Below are positions 1 through 9,790 of a stretch of 64,000 nucleotides of DNA, piece by piece. Origin of the DNA: Mycolicibacterium helvum (GTDB taxonomy: Bacteria > Actinomycetota > Actinomycetes > Mycobacteriales > Mycobacteriaceae); NCBI RefSeq assembly GCF_010731895.1, contig NZ_AP022596.1:5146001-5210000 (forward strand), in the 5' to 3' direction. The notes under the pieces were generated by a model. That model saw nothing but the letters and a program-made list of their open reading frames with translations. It was not told the origin of the DNA and ran no database searches. Positions within the stretch are counted from its first letter, which is position 1, and each line of letters opens with the position of its first letter. The position numbers and the translations under genes were made by a program.

Positions 1-1
1 C

Positions 2-784
2 GAATTGGTAGGGGATGACGGCGCTTTCGTGTCTGACGGCTTTGGGGTGGTGCACCGCAAGCAGGCCTCGGTGTACGACGTGGCCACGCTGCTGCCGCAC
101 TACGCCGGCACGCTGGTGGCGACCGAGGTCAAGGTCCTCGAGCAGCTGACCAGCTCCAGCGAGCGGCCCTATGCCGTCGTGTTGGGCGGCTCCAAGGTGT
201 CGGACAAGCTGGCGGTGATCGAGAACCTCGCCACCAAGGCGGACAGCATCGTTATCGGCGGTGGCATGTGCTTCACCTTCCTTGCCGCGCAAGGGGTTTC
301 GGTGGGCACCTCGCTGCTGCAGGAGGAGATGATCGACACCTGCCGGCAGCTGCTGGAGACCTACGGTGATGTCATCCACCTGCCGGTGGACATCGTCGTC
401 ACCGAGAAGTTCGCGGCTGATTCCGCGCCGGAAACCGTTTGGGCTGACCAGATCCCGGCCGACAAGATGGGTCTGGACATCGGGCCTGAGTCGGTGAAGC
501 GGTTCACCACGCTGCTGTCCAATGCGCGCACCATCTTCTGGAACGGCCCGATGGGGGTCTTCGAGTTTCCGGCGTTCGCGGCGGGCACCAAGGGGGTGGC
601 CGAGGCCATCGTCGCCGCCACCGCGAAGGGCGCGTTCAGTGTTGTCGGCGGTGGCGATTCGGCCGCCGCGGTGCGTCAGCTGGGGCTGCCGGACGACGGT
701 TTCTCGCACATTTCCACCGGCGGCGGTGCTTCGCTGGAATACCTTGAGGGCAAAGCTCTGCCCGGCATTGATGTTCTGAATTAG
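2..784 (+). CDS. pgk: Phosphoglycerate kinase, C-terminal part (cut by window start)
   Basis: Converts 1,3-bisphosphoglycerate and ADP to 3-phosphoglycerate and ATP in glycolysis, in the cytoplasm. The reading frame is already open at base 2 (codons Glu-Leu-Val-Gly), so the true start lies outside the window. Visible family motifs are [40 protein letters not shown] and the nucleotide-binding GGGDSAAAV near the end. About 260 of the usual 410 or so residues are present. tpiA follows after 7 bases, as in the mycobacterial gap-pgk-tpi operon. The call is secure; only the N-terminus is missing. Confidence 0.97.
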   Translation, partial: ELVGDDGAFVSDGFGVVHRKQASVYDVATLLPHYAGTLVATEVKVLEQLTSSSERPYAVVLGGSKVSDKLAVIENLATKADSIVIGGGMCFTFLAAQGVSVGTSLLQEEMIDTCRQLLETYGDVIHLPVDIVVTEKFAADSAPETVWADQIPADKMGLDIGPESVKRFTTLLSNARTIFWNGPMGVFEFPAFAAGTKGVAEAIVAATAKGAFSVVGGGDSAAAVRQLGLPDDGFSHISTGGGASLEYLEGKALPGIDVLN

Positions 785-791
785 GAGTCTT

Positions 792-1577
792 GTGTCCCGT
801 AAACCGCTGATCGCGGGCAACTGGAAGATGAACCTCAACCACTTCGAGGCCATCGCGCTCGTCCAGAAGATCGCGTTCTCGTTGCCCGACAAGTACTTCG
901 ACAAGGTCGACGTCACGGTCATCCCACCGTTCACCGATCTGCGCAGTGTGCAGACCCTGGTAGACGGTGACAAGCTGCGGCTGACCTACGGCGGACAGGA
1001 TCTGTCCCAGCACGATTCGGGCGCCTACACCGGTGATATCAGTGGTGCGTTCCTGGCCAAGCTGGGCTGCACGTTCGTGGTGGTCGGCCACTCTGAGCGG
1101 CGTACCTATCACCACGAGGACGATGCGGTGGTCGCCGCGAAGGCGGCTGCGGCGTTCCGGCACGGGCTGAGGCCGATCGTCTGCATCGGCGAGCAACTCG
1201 AGGTGCGGGAGGCCGGCGACCACGTCGAGTTCAACGTGAATTCGCTGCGCGGCTCGCTGGCTGGGCTGACCAACGAGCAGCTGACCGACGTGGTGATCGC
1301 CTACGAGCCGGTGTGGGCCATCGGTACCGGTCGGGTGGCCAGTGCCGCCGACGCCCAGGAGGTTTGTGGCGCCATCCGCAAGGAAATTGGGGCGCTGGCC
1401 TCCGCTGAGATCGCCGCCGGCGTCCGGGTGCTCTACGGCGGCTCGGTGAACGCCAAGAATGTGGGTGAGCTGATCGCACAGAAGGACGTCGATGGCGCCT
1501 TGGTCGGCGGTGCTTCGCTGGACGGCGAGCAGTTCGCGACGCTGTCGGCGATCGCTGCAGGCGGGCCCCTTCCCTGA
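792..1577 (+). CDS. tpiA: Triosephosphate isomerase
   Basis: Interconverts dihydroxyacetone phosphate and glyceraldehyde 3-phosphate. The 261-residue protein has the family's usual length. It shows the N-terminal GNWKMN with the catalytic Lys at about residue 12, the VVVGHSERR His motif near residue 98, the [11 protein letters not shown]lu motif near 170, and the phosphate-binding YGGSVN and GALVGGASL segments. It starts at GTG 792, seven bases after pgk, with GGAG eight bases upstream. It is co-transcribed with pgk. No oddities are seen. Confidence 0.98.
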   Translation: MSRKPLIAGNWKMNLNHFEAIALVQKIAFSLPDKYFDKVDVTVIPPFTDLRSVQTLVDGDKLRLTYGGQDLSQHDSGAYTGDISGAFLAKLGCTFVVVGHSERRTYHHEDDAVVAAKAAAAFRHGLRPIVCIGEQLEVREAGDHVEFNVNSLRGSLAGLTNEQLTDVVIAYEPVWAIGTGRVASAADAQEVCGAIRKEIGALASAEIAAGVRVLYGGSVNAKNVGELIAQKDVDGALVGGASLDGEQFATLSAIAAGGPLP

Positions 1578-1619
1578 CCCAAACCAAGTCAGCGCTCTAG
1601 AGCAGGTATTCTGGGCGCC

Positions 1620-1853
1620 ATGGTTTTGACCCTGCAGATCATCCTGGTTGTCACCAGCGTGCTGGTGGTGTTGCTGGTGCTGCTGCACCGCGCCAAGGGT
1701 GGTGGTCTGTCGACGCTGTTCGGCGGCGGTGTGCAGTCGAGCCTGTCCGGGTCGACCGTGGTGGAGAAGAACCTCGACCGCCTGACGCTGTTCGTCACCG
1801 GTATCTGGGTGGTGTCCATCGTCGGCATGGCCCTGCAGATCAAGTACAGCTGA
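1620..1853 (+). CDS. secG: Preprotein translocase subunit SecG
   Basis: Small accessory subunit of the SecYEG channel in the plasma membrane. The 77-residue protein has two predicted membrane helices (about residues 3-21 and 55-73) joined by a loop with the family pattern HRAKGGGLSTLFGGG. It lies 42 bases after tpiA on the same strand, the usual mycobacterial placement. The start is ATG 1620; no strong Shine-Dalgarno is visible directly upstream, so it may have its own leaderless promoter. Identity is supported by length, topology and synteny. Confidence 0.95.
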   Translation: MVLTLQIILVVTSVLVVLLVLLHRAKGGGLSTLFGGGVQSSLSGSTVVEKNLDRLTLFVTGIWVVSIVGMALQIKYS

Positions 1854-1872
1854 GAAGTCAGGGCGTGACGTG

Positions 1873-2811
1873 TCAGGGCGTGAAAACGACCCGCTGACCG
1901 TTCTCCGGCTGCTGCCACACCTGTTCCACGTCCGAGAGCGGGACGGCTCGTGCCTGCGTCCGCAGGGTGCCGTTCGAGATTGCGACCGCGAGCTGCGGTA
2001 ATTCGGCCAGGATGTCGGCCACCGGCACTGAGCCGATGCCGCTGCCGACAATCTGCAGCGGCATCGACCGTAGCGCCGCCGAGGGGATATCGGCTTGGGC
2101 GCCGGCCATCGAACCGATCTGAACCCAGGCCAGCGGTTGGGCCGAGTCATGGCGGCCGCGTGCGAAGCCGGCCATCAGCTCAGCAGCGGGCGCGCCCCAG
2201 AGGTAGTCGATCACGATGTCCACGCCCATCACCCGGTCGTGGTGTGCGGCAAGCTCGTCCAGCGCGATGACATCGTCGGCGCCCAGACCCGCAAGCGTGT
2301 CCAGCTGCTGGCGATCCCGGCCTATGCCGATCACCGCGCCCGCACCCAGATGCTTGGCGGTCTGGACGGCCAACCGGCCGGCGCTGCCGGTGGCGCCCAG
2401 GACGACGACGGTCTGCCCGGGGTGCAGGCTGACGCGGCGGCGCAACGCCACCCACGATGACATCGCAGGATTCATCGCCGCGGCGATCGCGACGGGGTCG
2501 ACGTCGTCCGGCAGGACGATGCTGCGGCGCAGGTCGACGACTGTCCGTTCGGCCATCGCGCCCAAGGCCGTGGCCACCACGAAGTAGCGCAGGCTGCCGT
2601 CGGGTGCGCGGCCAACCCCGTCGATACCGGGGACCAGCGGCAGTTCGCCGGTGCTGGTGTAGTGCGTTCCGGCGGCGCGCGACCGTACGAGCGGGTGCAG
2701 ACCCGCCGCGACGACGTCGACGACGACCTCGTTGTCGGTGGTCGGGTGCGGCTCCGGGATCTCGTGATAGGCCGGCGGGTGAGCGAAATCTGTGACGACA
2801 GCGGCGTGCAT
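1873..2811 (-). CDS. Zinc-independent MDR-family quinone oxidoreductase
   Basis: A 312-residue medium-chain dehydrogenase/reductase, likely NADPH-dependent on a quinone or enone substrate. The GroES-like N-terminal half is followed by a Rossmann domain with the VVLGATGSAGRLAVQTA nucleotide motif near residue 145. No structural-zinc Cys cluster is visible, which favours the quinone reductase branch. The start is ATG 2811 with GGAGAG a few bases upstream. It is divergent from a MarR gene 66 bases away and probably under its control. The substrate is unknown; a reactive-electrophile detoxification role is inferred from the MarR pairing. Confidence 0.85.
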   Translation of the reverse strand: MHAAVVTDFAHPPAYHEIPEPHPTTDNEVVVDVVAAGLHPLVRSRAAGTHYTSTGELPLVPGIDGVGRAPDGSLRYFVVATALGAMAERTVVDLRRSIVLPDDVDPVAIAAAMNPAMSSWVALRRRVSLHPGQTVVVLGATGSAGRLAVQTAKHLGAGAVIGIGRDRQQLDTLAGLGADDVIALDELAAHHDRVMGVDIVIDYLWGAPAAELMAGFARGRHDSAQPLAWVQIGSMAGAQADIPSAALRSMPLQIVGSGIGSVPVADILAELPQLAVAISNGTLRTQARAVPLSDVEQVWQQPENGQRVVFTP

Positions 2812-2829
2812 GACATCTCTCCGATTAGG

Positions 2830-2869
2830 TGGTATTACGAACTAATTAGATGGTAATACGAACTAATTG
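2830..2869. promoter_or_regulatory. Tandem MarR operator in divergent promoter
   Basis: Two near-identical direct repeats, TGGTATTACGAACTAATTA (2830-2848) and TGGTAATACGAACTAATTG (2851-2869), start 21 bases apart, two helical turns. Each contains a partial dyad, ATTA...TAAT. They fill the 66-base space between the oxidoreductase and the marR gene and are AT-rich against the GC-rich surroundings. This is the expected form of an autoregulatory MarR site. Binding is inferred. Confidence 0.7.
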
Positions 2870-2877
2870 GTTACGCT

Positions 2878-3330
2878 ATGGACATGTCGGGTGAGGACCA
2901 CGTGGTCAGTGATCTGATCGATGGCCTGGCGCAGGCGTCGTTCACGGTGATTGCGCTGCTGACCCGTACCGCCGCCGCGCACGACGTGTCGCTGACGCAG
3001 CTGAGGGCCCTGGCGATCCTGCGTGACCGGGAACCCACGATGGCCGAGCTGGCCGGCTATCTGGGCCTGGAGCGGTCGTCGGTGAGCGGGTTGATGGACC
3101 GAGCGGCGCGCCGCGGACTGGTGCACCGAACCGTCAGCAGCACGGACGGCCGCGCCGTCCACGTCGGCCTGACCGCTGCCGGGCAGCGACTGGCCGCACA
3201 GGTGGCCGGCGAGGTGGCGGAGCTATTGGCACCGATGACCAGTCGCCTGTCCGCTGCCGAGCAGAAGCGCTTGTCGGCGTTGCTCTTCGTCATGCTGGAT
3301 CAGCCGGACGGGAACCAGCGGCCCTGGTAA
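2878..3330 (+). CDS. MarR-family transcriptional regulator
   Basis: 150-residue winged-helix DNA-binding protein. The HTH segment reads MAELAGYLGLERSSVSGLMDR (about residues 51-70), followed by the wing RTVSSTDGRAVHVGLT. It starts at ATG 2878, nine bases after the second operator repeat, which suggests a very short or absent leader. It likely represses itself and the divergent oxidoreductase at 1873. Its 3' end overlaps the converging amidohydrolase gene by 31 bases. The ligand is unknown. Confidence 0.92.
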   Translation: MDMSGEDHVVSDLIDGLAQASFTVIALLTRTAAAHDVSLTQLRALAILRDREPTMAELAGYLGLERSSVSGLMDRAARRGLVHRTVSSTDGRAVHVGLTAAGQRLAAQVAGEVAELLAPMTSRLSAAEQKRLSALLFVMLDQPDGNQRPW

Positions 3331-4970
3331 ACCGTGCCCAGTACCGGGATTTGGTCGAGTCGCAGCGGATCGACCGCAAAGGGGTCGTCGGCCAGGATGG
3401 TGAAGTTGGCGAGTTTTCCCGGGGTGATGCTGCCGAGCTCGTGCTCCAGCCGCCACGAGTAGGCGGCTTCGATCGTGACGGCGCGCAGGGCGTCGTGCAC
3501 CGAGATCCGTTGATCGGGAGCGGCGATCCGGCCGCTGGCTGTCCGCCGGTTGACGGCGCACCAGGCCAGGGTCAGCGGTGCGGCCGGCCCCATCGGAAGG
3601 TCGGAATGCAGCGACAGCGGTATGCCCCGGCTCAACACCGAGGCGGCTCGCACCATGTTGTCGGCGCGTTCGGCGCCCAGCCCGTGAGCGGTGTACTGGT
3701 CGGCGAATCCGACCGGGTAATACGAATTGGCCGACACGATGCAGCCGAGCTCGGCGATGCGATCCACTTGTGCCTCGGTTGAGTTGGCGAAGTGCACGAT
3801 CACTGTGCGGTGGTCTGTGCGCGGGTGGGCGGCCATGCACTCCGCGATGGTGTCGAGCACCAGATCCAGTCCGGCATCACCGTTGACGTGTATGTGCAGC
3901 TGCCAGTCGGCGTTCCAGTAGACCTTCGCGAAGGCCCGGAAGGCGTCGGGCTGCATCATCCACTCGCCGTGGTGGCACAGGTCGGGATGTCCGGACTCGT
4001 CGAGGTAGGGATCACGCATCTGCATCAGCTGGCTGATGATCGCGCCGTCGGCGAACAGTTTGACCTGCCGCGGGAGCAGCCGCACCTTGCCGGATGAGGC
4101 GTGCTCGACCTGCCGCTGCGCGTCGGCGACCGCATCGGCGGGGTCCATGCCGGCATCTGCTTGGCTGCGGGCATCGACGAGAAACGTTGATGTGAAAGGT
4201 GTCTCGTCGGAGCCGAGAATGTCCTGGTACAGCGACCACGGTTCGAGCGACCACATGATGCCCGGTTCGTTGATCGCGGTGACCCCGTTACGGTGCAGAT
4301 ACGCGACCAGCTGCCGCAACCCGGCAGTCAGCCGGTCGTGGCTCATGAACAGCGGAGAAAGCTTGGGCAGCAACAGATTCATGCCGGTTTCCCACCAATG
4401 GCCGTCGGCGAGATTCACCATCGTGCTGGCGGTCCCGCCGCCGGCGAGGTCCGCGGCGGTGATGCCGAGCCGGTCGATCGCGGCGGAGTTCAGATACCAC
4501 TCGTGACAGGACCGCTGCCACACCGCGATCGGCCGCGTCGTGCTGATCGCGTCGAGGGTGCCCCGGTTCAGCGGTCCGTGCCAGAGCTGGTGATAGCCCC
4601 AGGAGAACAGCCACTCGTGGGGATCGGAAAGCTGTTGTGCGGCAACACTGAGCCGGTGCCGGTATTCCGCACTGGAGTGCGCGGCAGGATAGGTTTTGGT
4701 GGGCAGCCGCCAGTCCTCGATGGCGATCACCTCGGTCATCAGCGTGGTGGCCCCGAGCACTGGATGTAGGTGTTGATCGATAAGCCCCGCGCAGATGACC
4801 ACGTCGGCGAAGGTGTCGTCGACCGCCCCGAGTGAGCGCAAGTCATCGGCATCGCCGACGGCGGTGATCCGGCCGTCCGCCACGGCGACAGCGGTGGCAT
4901 CTTCGACATCGGGATCCATGGTGAGCACCCGGCGAGCGGTGAACACGGTGGTCGTCGGTGTGGTGGCCAT
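3300..4970 (-). CDS. Amidohydrolase (YtcJ-like, Amidohydro_3)
   Basis: Metal-dependent hydrolase of the amidohydrolase superfamily, about 556 residues, probably cytoplasmic. Metal-site motifs are LIDQHLHPV near the N-terminus, the DGAI segment, LHIHVNGDAG, and a terminal LHSDLPMGP. The start is taken as ATG 4970 (MATTPTTTVFTARR), because that is where family similarity begins; the frame stays open to 5093, but the upstream residues look non-coding. It lies 40 bases downstream of the HNH gene and overlaps marR tail to tail. The substrate (amide, urea or formamide type) cannot be deduced. Confidence 0.85.
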   Translation of the reverse strand: MATTPTTTVFTARRVLTMDPDVEDATAVAVADGRITAVGDADDLRSLGAVDDTFADVVICAGLIDQHLHPVLGATTLMTEVIAIEDWRLPTKTYPAAHSSAEYRHRLSVAAQQLSDPHEWLFSWGYHQLWHGPLNRGTLDAISTTRPIAVWQRSCHEWYLNSAAIDRLGITAADLAGGGTASTMVNLADGHWWETGMNLLLPKLSPLFMSHDRLTAGLRQLVAYLHRNGVTAINEPGIMWSLEPWSLYQDILGSDETPFTSTFLVDARSQADAGMDPADAVADAQRQVEHASSGKVRLLPRQVKLFADGAIISQLMQMRDPYLDESGHPDLCHHGEWMMQPDAFRAFAKVYWNADWQLHIHVNGDAGLDLVLDTIAECMAAHPRTDHRTVIVHFANSTEAQVDRIAELGCIVSANSYYPVGFADQYTAHGLGAERADNMVRAASVLSRGIPLSLHSDLPMGPAAPLTLAWCAVNRRTASGRIAAPDQRISVHDALRAVTIEAAYSWRLEHELGSITPGKLANFTILADDPFAVDPLRLDQIPVLGTVYQGRWFPSG

Positions 4971-5010
4971 CCTGCGATCCTGCCCGTCGTGCCGTGTGGC
5001 CGTCTGGTGG

Positions 5011-6354
5011 TCAGCCGGAATCATCGTCCACCTCGCCCAGTAGCCGCTCCGGATGGTGGGCGTCGTTGACGCGTGGGGGACCGGTGCCGTCACTCCAGGC
5101 GATTCGGCCGTCCTCGGTGACGGTGGTCGTGTACGTGCCCTCGGTGGCCATCATGTGGTCGCAACCGCAACCGAAGAACAGATTGTCGGCGTCGGTCGGG
5201 CCGCCCTGGCTCCACGGCAGCGCATGGTGGACCTCGGAGTGATAGCCCGGCTCGAAACAGTTCGGTTTCGTACAGCCGCGATCCCTGGCATAGCAGATGA
5301 TCCGATGGTCAGCTGTTGCGAGGCGCTTGGCCCGGCCCAGGTAGAGCGGGCGCGCGGAGTGGTCCTCGAACACCACCAGATACTGGATCGATTCGCTGGC
5401 CATCCGGATGACGTCGCTCATCGGCAACCGGCCCCTTCCGCCGGTGCGCGCCCAGCCCGCCGCCTGCTCCAGTTCGCCCAGCGTCGTCGTCACGATCACC
5501 GTGACCGGCAGCCCGCGGTGCTGACCCAGGGCCCCGGATTCCACCGCGGCCTTCAGACCCTGCTTCAGCCCATCGTGGCAGCGCTGCTCGGGCGTGCGGG
5601 TATCTCGCCCGTCGGTGTTGTCGGGACGATGTCGCCCAGGCCGTTGCGCGGCCGTCACCGCCTCGAGGTAAGCGCGGCTCTCCGGATCGAGCCAGCCCGA
5701 GATCCTGCTCATCCCGTCCGGCCCCTGCCGGCCCAGCACCACTGCGCGGCGCTTGGCGCGATCCTCGTCGCTAAAGGTGCCATCGGGGTTGAGGCAGTCG
5801 GCGATCGTGAGGCCGATCGCGGCGACGAACGCCGAATCCTGCTGCCGGGCATGGCGAACCAGTGCCCGCTCGGCCCCCTCCCGATCGGCCGGTGTCACCG
5901 CGGACGGCAGCCGGTCGAGCGCCTTGCATACCGCCTCGATGTGGTCTTCGCCGACCTCGCCCGCCTCGACTGCGGCCGCCAGTACCGGTAGCTCGGGCGG
6001 CAGCGGCGGCCCGGTCAGCGACCGGCGGGCCCGTATGCGCGACGCCACCCGGAATCGTCGCTTCACCTCCCCGGCGGTCAAGCGCAACCGGCTGGCCAGC
6101 ACGTCACGCACCTTGACCCCGGCCGGCATGGTCCCGCCGTCGACCGGCGCGGCGATCTCACCGAACATCCGATAGGACAGGCCCCGGTTCACCCGATGGT
6201 GACCCTCCAAGCGTTCTGCAATCTCGATACGGAACGCGTTGCCGGCCAGATCTGTGCAGATTGACCGTAACCGGCCATGAGCCGCATCGATGGCGTCGAG
6301 TTCGGCGCGGACCCGGTCGTGTACCGCCTGGGCGGTGAGGGGTTCACCCGTCAT
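5011..6354 (-). CDS. DUF222/13E12-family HNH endonuclease-like protein
   Basis: A 447-residue protein with an N-terminal DUF222 region and a C-terminal HNH domain: CTKPNCF, then HSEVHHALPWSQGGPTDADN. This is the actinobacterial 13E12 repeat family, common in several copies per mycobacterial genome and of unresolved function. The start is ATG 6354 (MTGEPLTAQ); the frame extends to 6735 but would run into ppc and loses family character. It is divergent from ppc across a 130-base gap. HNH metal and catalytic residues look intact, so it is probably not a pseudogene. It may be a mobile or homing-like element; no terminal repeats were seen. Confidence 0.85.
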   Translation of the reverse strand: MTGEPLTAQAVHDRVRAELDAIDAAHGRLRSICTDLAGNAFRIEIAERLEGHHRVNRGLSYRMFGEIAAPVDGGTMPAGVKVRDVLASRLRLTAGEVKRRFRVASRIRARRSLTGPPLPPELPVLAAAVEAGEVGEDHIEAVCKALDRLPSAVTPADREGAERALVRHARQQDSAFVAAIGLTIADCLNPDGTFSDEDRAKRRAVVLGRQGPDGMSRISGWLDPESRAYLEAVTAAQRPGRHRPDNTDGRDTRTPEQRCHDGLKQGLKAAVESGALGQHRGLPVTVIVTTTLGELEQAAGWARTGGRGRLPMSDVIRMASESIQYLVVFEDHSARPLYLGRAKRLATADHRIICYARDRGCTKPNCFEPGYHSEVHHALPWSQGGPTDADNLFFGCGCDHMMATEGTYTTTVTEDGRIAWSDGTGPPRVNDAHHPERLLGEVDDDSG

Positions 6355-6484
6355 GAACCCACGGTATCGAACGGATGTTCGATTAAAGTATCGAAGCGGC
6401 CCGTCTGTGGATGAACCCGGGTCTGTGGACAACTCCACGCGCCCTCGGCCTGCAGCCCCCACCCGGCACCCGGATACTTGAGGG

Positions 6485-9310
6485 ATGGCTGAAGTCTCGG
6501 ACGTATCCCTGGAACCGATCGGCGCGGTCACCCGCACCAAGGTCGGGCGGGAGGCCACCGAACCGATGCGCGAGGACATCCGGCTGCTCGGGACGATCCT
6601 CGGCGACACCGTGCGTGAGCAGAACGGCGAAGAGGTGTTCGACCTCGTCGAGCGGGCCCGCGTCGAATCGTTCCGGGTGCGCCGATCCGAAATCGACCGA
6701 ACCGAGCTGGCCCGGCTCTTTGACGGCATCGACATCCATCAGGCCATCCCGGTGATTCGCGCCTTCAGCCACTTCGCCCTGCTGGCCAACGTCGCCGAGG
6801 ACATCCACCGCGAACGCCGCCGGGCCGTCCACGTCGCCGCAGGCGAACCACCGCAGAACAGCACCCTTGCCGCCACCTACGAAAAGCTGGACGCGGCGCA
6901 GTTGCAGCCCGAGACGGTCACCGACGCACTACGAGGTGCGTTGGTGTCGCCGGTGATCACCGCCCATCCGACCGAGACCCGGCGCCGTACCGTGTTCGAC
7001 ACCCAGCACCGCATCACCCAGCTGATGCGGGTGCGGCTGCGCGGGCAGGACGAAACCGACGACGGCCAGCCGGTCGAGACCGAACTCCGTCGGCAGATTC
7101 TGACGCTGTGGCAGACCGCACTGATCCGGTTGTCCCGGTTGAAGATTCAGGACGAGATCGAGGTCGGCCTGCGGTATTACCCGGCAGCGTTCTTCGAGGT
7201 GATCCCGAAGGTGAACGCCGAAGTGCGCGACGCGCTGCGGGCTCGCTGGCCCGATACCGAACTGCTGGCCGCGCCGATCCTGCGCCCTGGCTCGTGGATC
7301 GGCGGTGATCGCGACGGCAACCCGAATGTCACCGCCGAGGTGGTGCGACTGGCGACCGGTAGTGCCGCGTACACCGCGTTGGGGCACTATTTCGCCGAAC
7401 TGACGCACCTCGAGCAGGAGCTGTCGATGTCCGCGCGGCTGGTGAAGACCACCGACGATCTGGTCGCACTGGCCGAACAATGCAACGAGCCGGCCCGAAC
7501 CGACGAGCCCTATCGGCGGGCGCTGCGGGTGGTGCACGCCCGGCTCACTGCCACGGGCCAGGACATCCTGGACCGCACGCCGCAGCACACTCTCGATCTC
7601 GGCATGCCGCCCTATGCGACCCCGGCCGAGCTGCGGGCCGACCTCGATGTCATCGACGCCTCACTACGCGCCAACGGCAGCGCGCTGCTGGCCGACGATC
7701 GGCTGGCCCGGCTGCGGGATGCCGTGGAGGTCTTCGGCTTTCACCTCAGCAGCTTGGATATGCGGCAGAACTCCGAGGTGCACGAAGAGGTCATCGCCGA
7801 ATTGCTCTCCTGGGCGGGCGTGCACGCCGATTACCCGTCGTTGTCCGAGCCGGAACGCGTCGAGCTGCTGGCGGGGGAGTTGGCCACCCGGCGCCCACTG
7901 GTCCGCGACGACTCCGAGCTGTCGGAGTTGGCCCGCAAGGAACTCGACATCGTCTTTGCCGCCGCTCGTGCCGTTAACGTGTTCGGCCCGGCGGCGGTGC
8001 CGAATTACATCATCTCGATGTGCCAGTCGGTCTCGGACATGCTGGAGGCCGCGATCCTGCTCAAAGAGGCTGGACTGCTGGATGTTTCGGGCGCAACAGT
8101 GGATGTTGCCGCCGGAGCGGCTCCGGAGGTCTACGCACCGGTAGGCATCGTGCCGCTCTTCGAGACGATCGACGACCTGCAGCGCGGTTCGGCCATCCTG
8201 GAATCGGTGCTGGATCTTCCGCTTTACCGGGCGATGGTGCACGCCCGTGGCGAGAGCCAGGAAGTCATGCTCGGCTACTCGGACTCCAATAAGGACGGCG
8301 GATACCTCGCCGCCAACTGGGCGCTGTATCGGGCCGAACTGGATCTGGTGGAGTCGGCCCGCAAGACCGGGATCCGGCTGCGGTTGTTCCACGGTCGCGG
8401 CGGAACCGTCGGCCGCGGTGGCGGTCCGAGCTACGACGCGATTCTGGCCCAGCCGCCGGGGGCAGTGAAGGGGTCGCTGCGGCTGACGGAACAGGGCGAG
8501 ATCATCGCGGCCAAATACGCCGAGCCGCGCATCGCCCACCGAAACCTGGAGACGCTGCTGGCAGCGACGCTCGAGTCGACGCTGCTGGACACCGAAGGAT
8601 TGGGGGATCTGGCCCAAAGCGCCTATGACGTGCTCGACGACCTCGCCGCCCGCGCGCAGCGTGCCTACGCCGAATTGGTCCACGAGACACCGGGTTTCGT
8701 CGAATACTTCAAGGCGTCCACCCCGGTCAGCGAGATCGGCTCGCTCAATATCGGCAGCCGGCCGACATCGCGCAAACCCACCACGTCGATCGCCGACCTG
8801 CGAGCCATCCCGTGGGTACTGGCCTGGAGTCAGTCGCGCGTCATGCTGCCCGGCTGGTATGGCACGGGCAGTGCGTTCGAGGAGTGGATCGCCGAAGGTG
8901 ACGGCCGCCTCGAGGTACTGCAGGACCTCTACGTGAAGTGGCCGTTCTTCGCCACGGTGCTCTCGAACATGGCCCAGGTGCTGGCCAAGTCGGATTTGGG
9001 GCTGGCCGCTCGGTATTCCGAGCTCGTCGAGGACGAGGAGCTGCGGCACCGGGTATTCGACAAGATCGTCGCCGAACACGAGCGCACCATTCGCATGCAC
9101 GAGCTCATCACGGGACACGACGATCTGCTCGCCGATAATCCGGCGCTGGCCCGCTCGGTGTTCAACCGGTTCCCATACCTGGAGCCGCTTAATCACTTAC
9201 AGGTGGAGCTGTTGCGCCGCTATCGATCCGGCGACGAAGACGAGCTGGTGCAGCGCGGCATCCTGCTGACGATGAGCGGGTTGGCCTCGGCGCTCCGCAA
9301 CAGCGGCTGA
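6485..9310 (+). CDS. ppc: Phosphoenolpyruvate carboxylase
   Basis: Adds bicarbonate to PEP to make oxaloacetate, an anaplerotic reaction. At 941 residues it is full length. Signature motifs are present: [12 protein letters not shown] with the catalytic His near residue 162, [42 protein letters not shown], and the C-terminal RNSG-type ending (ALRNSG). It starts at ATG 6485 with GAGGG just upstream. It is a single-gene unit, convergent two bases before a small secreted protein gene. M. tuberculosis carries no ppc at this locus. Confidence 0.97.
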   Translation: MAEVSDVSLEPIGAVTRTKVGREATEPMREDIRLLGTILGDTVREQNGEEVFDLVERARVESFRVRRSEIDRTELARLFDGIDIHQAIPVIRAFSHFALLANVAEDIHRERRRAVHVAAGEPPQNSTLAATYEKLDAAQLQPETVTDALRGALVSPVITAHPTETRRRTVFDTQHRITQLMRVRLRGQDETDDGQPVETELRRQILTLWQTALIRLSRLKIQDEIEVGLRYYPAAFFEVIPKVNAEVRDALRARWPDTELLAAPILRPGSWIGGDRDGNPNVTAEVVRLATGSAAYTALGHYFAELTHLEQELSMSARLVKTTDDLVALAEQCNEPARTDEPYRRALRVVHARLTATGQDILDRTPQHTLDLGMPPYATPAELRADLDVIDASLRANGSALLADDRLARLRDAVEVFGFHLSSLDMRQNSEVHEEVIAELLSWAGVHADYPSLSEPERVELLAGELATRRPLVRDDSELSELARKELDIVFAAARAVNVFGPAAVPNYIISMCQSVSDMLEAAILLKEAGLLDVSGATVDVAAGAAPEVYAPVGIVPLFETIDDLQRGSAILESVLDLPLYRAMVHARGESQEVMLGYSDSNKDGGYLAANWALYRAELDLVESARKTGIRLRLFHGRGGTVGRGGGPSYDAILAQPPGAVKGSLRLTEQGEIIAAKYAEPRIAHRNLETLLAATLESTLLDTEGLGDLAQSAYDVLDDLAARAQRAYAELVHETPGFVEYFKASTPVSEIGSLNIGSRPTSRKPTTSIADLRAIPWVLAWSQSRVMLPGWYGTGSAFEEWIAEGDGRLEVLQDLYVKWPFFATVLSNMAQVLAKSDLGLAARYSELVEDEELRHRVFDKIVAEHERTIRMHELITGHDDLLADNPALARSVFNRFPYLEPLNHLQVELLRRYRSGDEDELVQRGILLTMSGLASALRNSG

Positions 9311-9312
9311 GC

Positions 9313-9540
9313 CTAGTTCAGCCAGGTGGCCCACGGGGTGTAGACCGGCGCGGGATCGGCGTAGGTGTCCGGCGCAACGACGATCTCGTTGTTCGGGTGC
9401 ACACCGTAGGAGTCGGAGCCGGAGTAGTCGTTGTAGGTCCAGGTGTCGGCGCTGGCCGGGCCGGCCAACGTCAATGCCCCACCGAGGACGGCGGCGGTGA
9501 TGGCGGGTGCGGCGAGGAATCCTGCGAGGCGGTTCTTCAT
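9313..9540 (-). CDS. Small secreted protein with Sec signal peptide
   Basis: The 75-residue product starts with Met-Lys-Asn-Arg, then a hydrophobic core and a cleavage site of type GPASA-D near residue 31. The mature peptide is only about 44 residues, rich in Tyr, Trp, Asp and Pro (DTWTYNDYSGSDSYG...), without cysteines. The start at 9540 gives the most typical signal peptide; upstream ATG codons at 9546 and 9549 are possible. It is convergent with ppc. No family is recognised. Confidence 0.6.
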   Translation of the reverse strand: MKNRLAGFLAAPAITAAVLGGALTLAGPASADTWTYNDYSGSDSYGVHPNNEIVVAPDTYADPAPVYTPWATWLN

Positions 9541-9668
9541 GGTCATCATGCCGATAAATCTGCCCTAACCTGCGGCAACAGTGAATCGGGCGGTCGGTGT
9601 ATTTTCGACGTCCCCCAATCGGTGGACGCGCGGGGAACCGGTGGCCTCGAACGAACGTCAAACCCGCT

Positions 9669-9788
9669 ATGACGCAACCCGACTGCTCGCTGGAGAACAC
9701 CGCTGAACTGATCGGTTCACTGCCGCTCGTCGCCCCGCCCGTGCTGGCCGACTGGGCGGTCGCCGATCCCGAGGACGGCTGGTGGTAG
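9669..9788 (+). CDS. Possible 39-residue peptide, doubtful
   Basis: A short frame from ATG 9669 begins MTQPDCSLENTAELIG and ends EDGWW, three bases before the converging fadD stop. There is no clear ribosome site and no known relative. The rest of the 9550-9790 gap shows no other feature. It is listed only because it is the sole candidate in that gap and may be chance. Confidence 0.2.
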   Translation: MTQPDCSLENTAELIGSLPLVAPPVLADWAVADPEDGWW

Positions 9789-9790
9789 GC

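Noticed and set aside
636..2150. Long minus-strand frame of about 504 codons across tpiA and secG
   Set aside because: It is antisense to two well-recognised genes, is rich in Arg/Pro/His/Gln as expected for a shadow frame in high-GC DNA, and has no family motif.
3300..5093. Longer amidohydrolase starting at 5093
   Set aside because: The additional 41 residues look random, and the segment overlaps the end of the HNH gene; ATG 4970 fits the family start.
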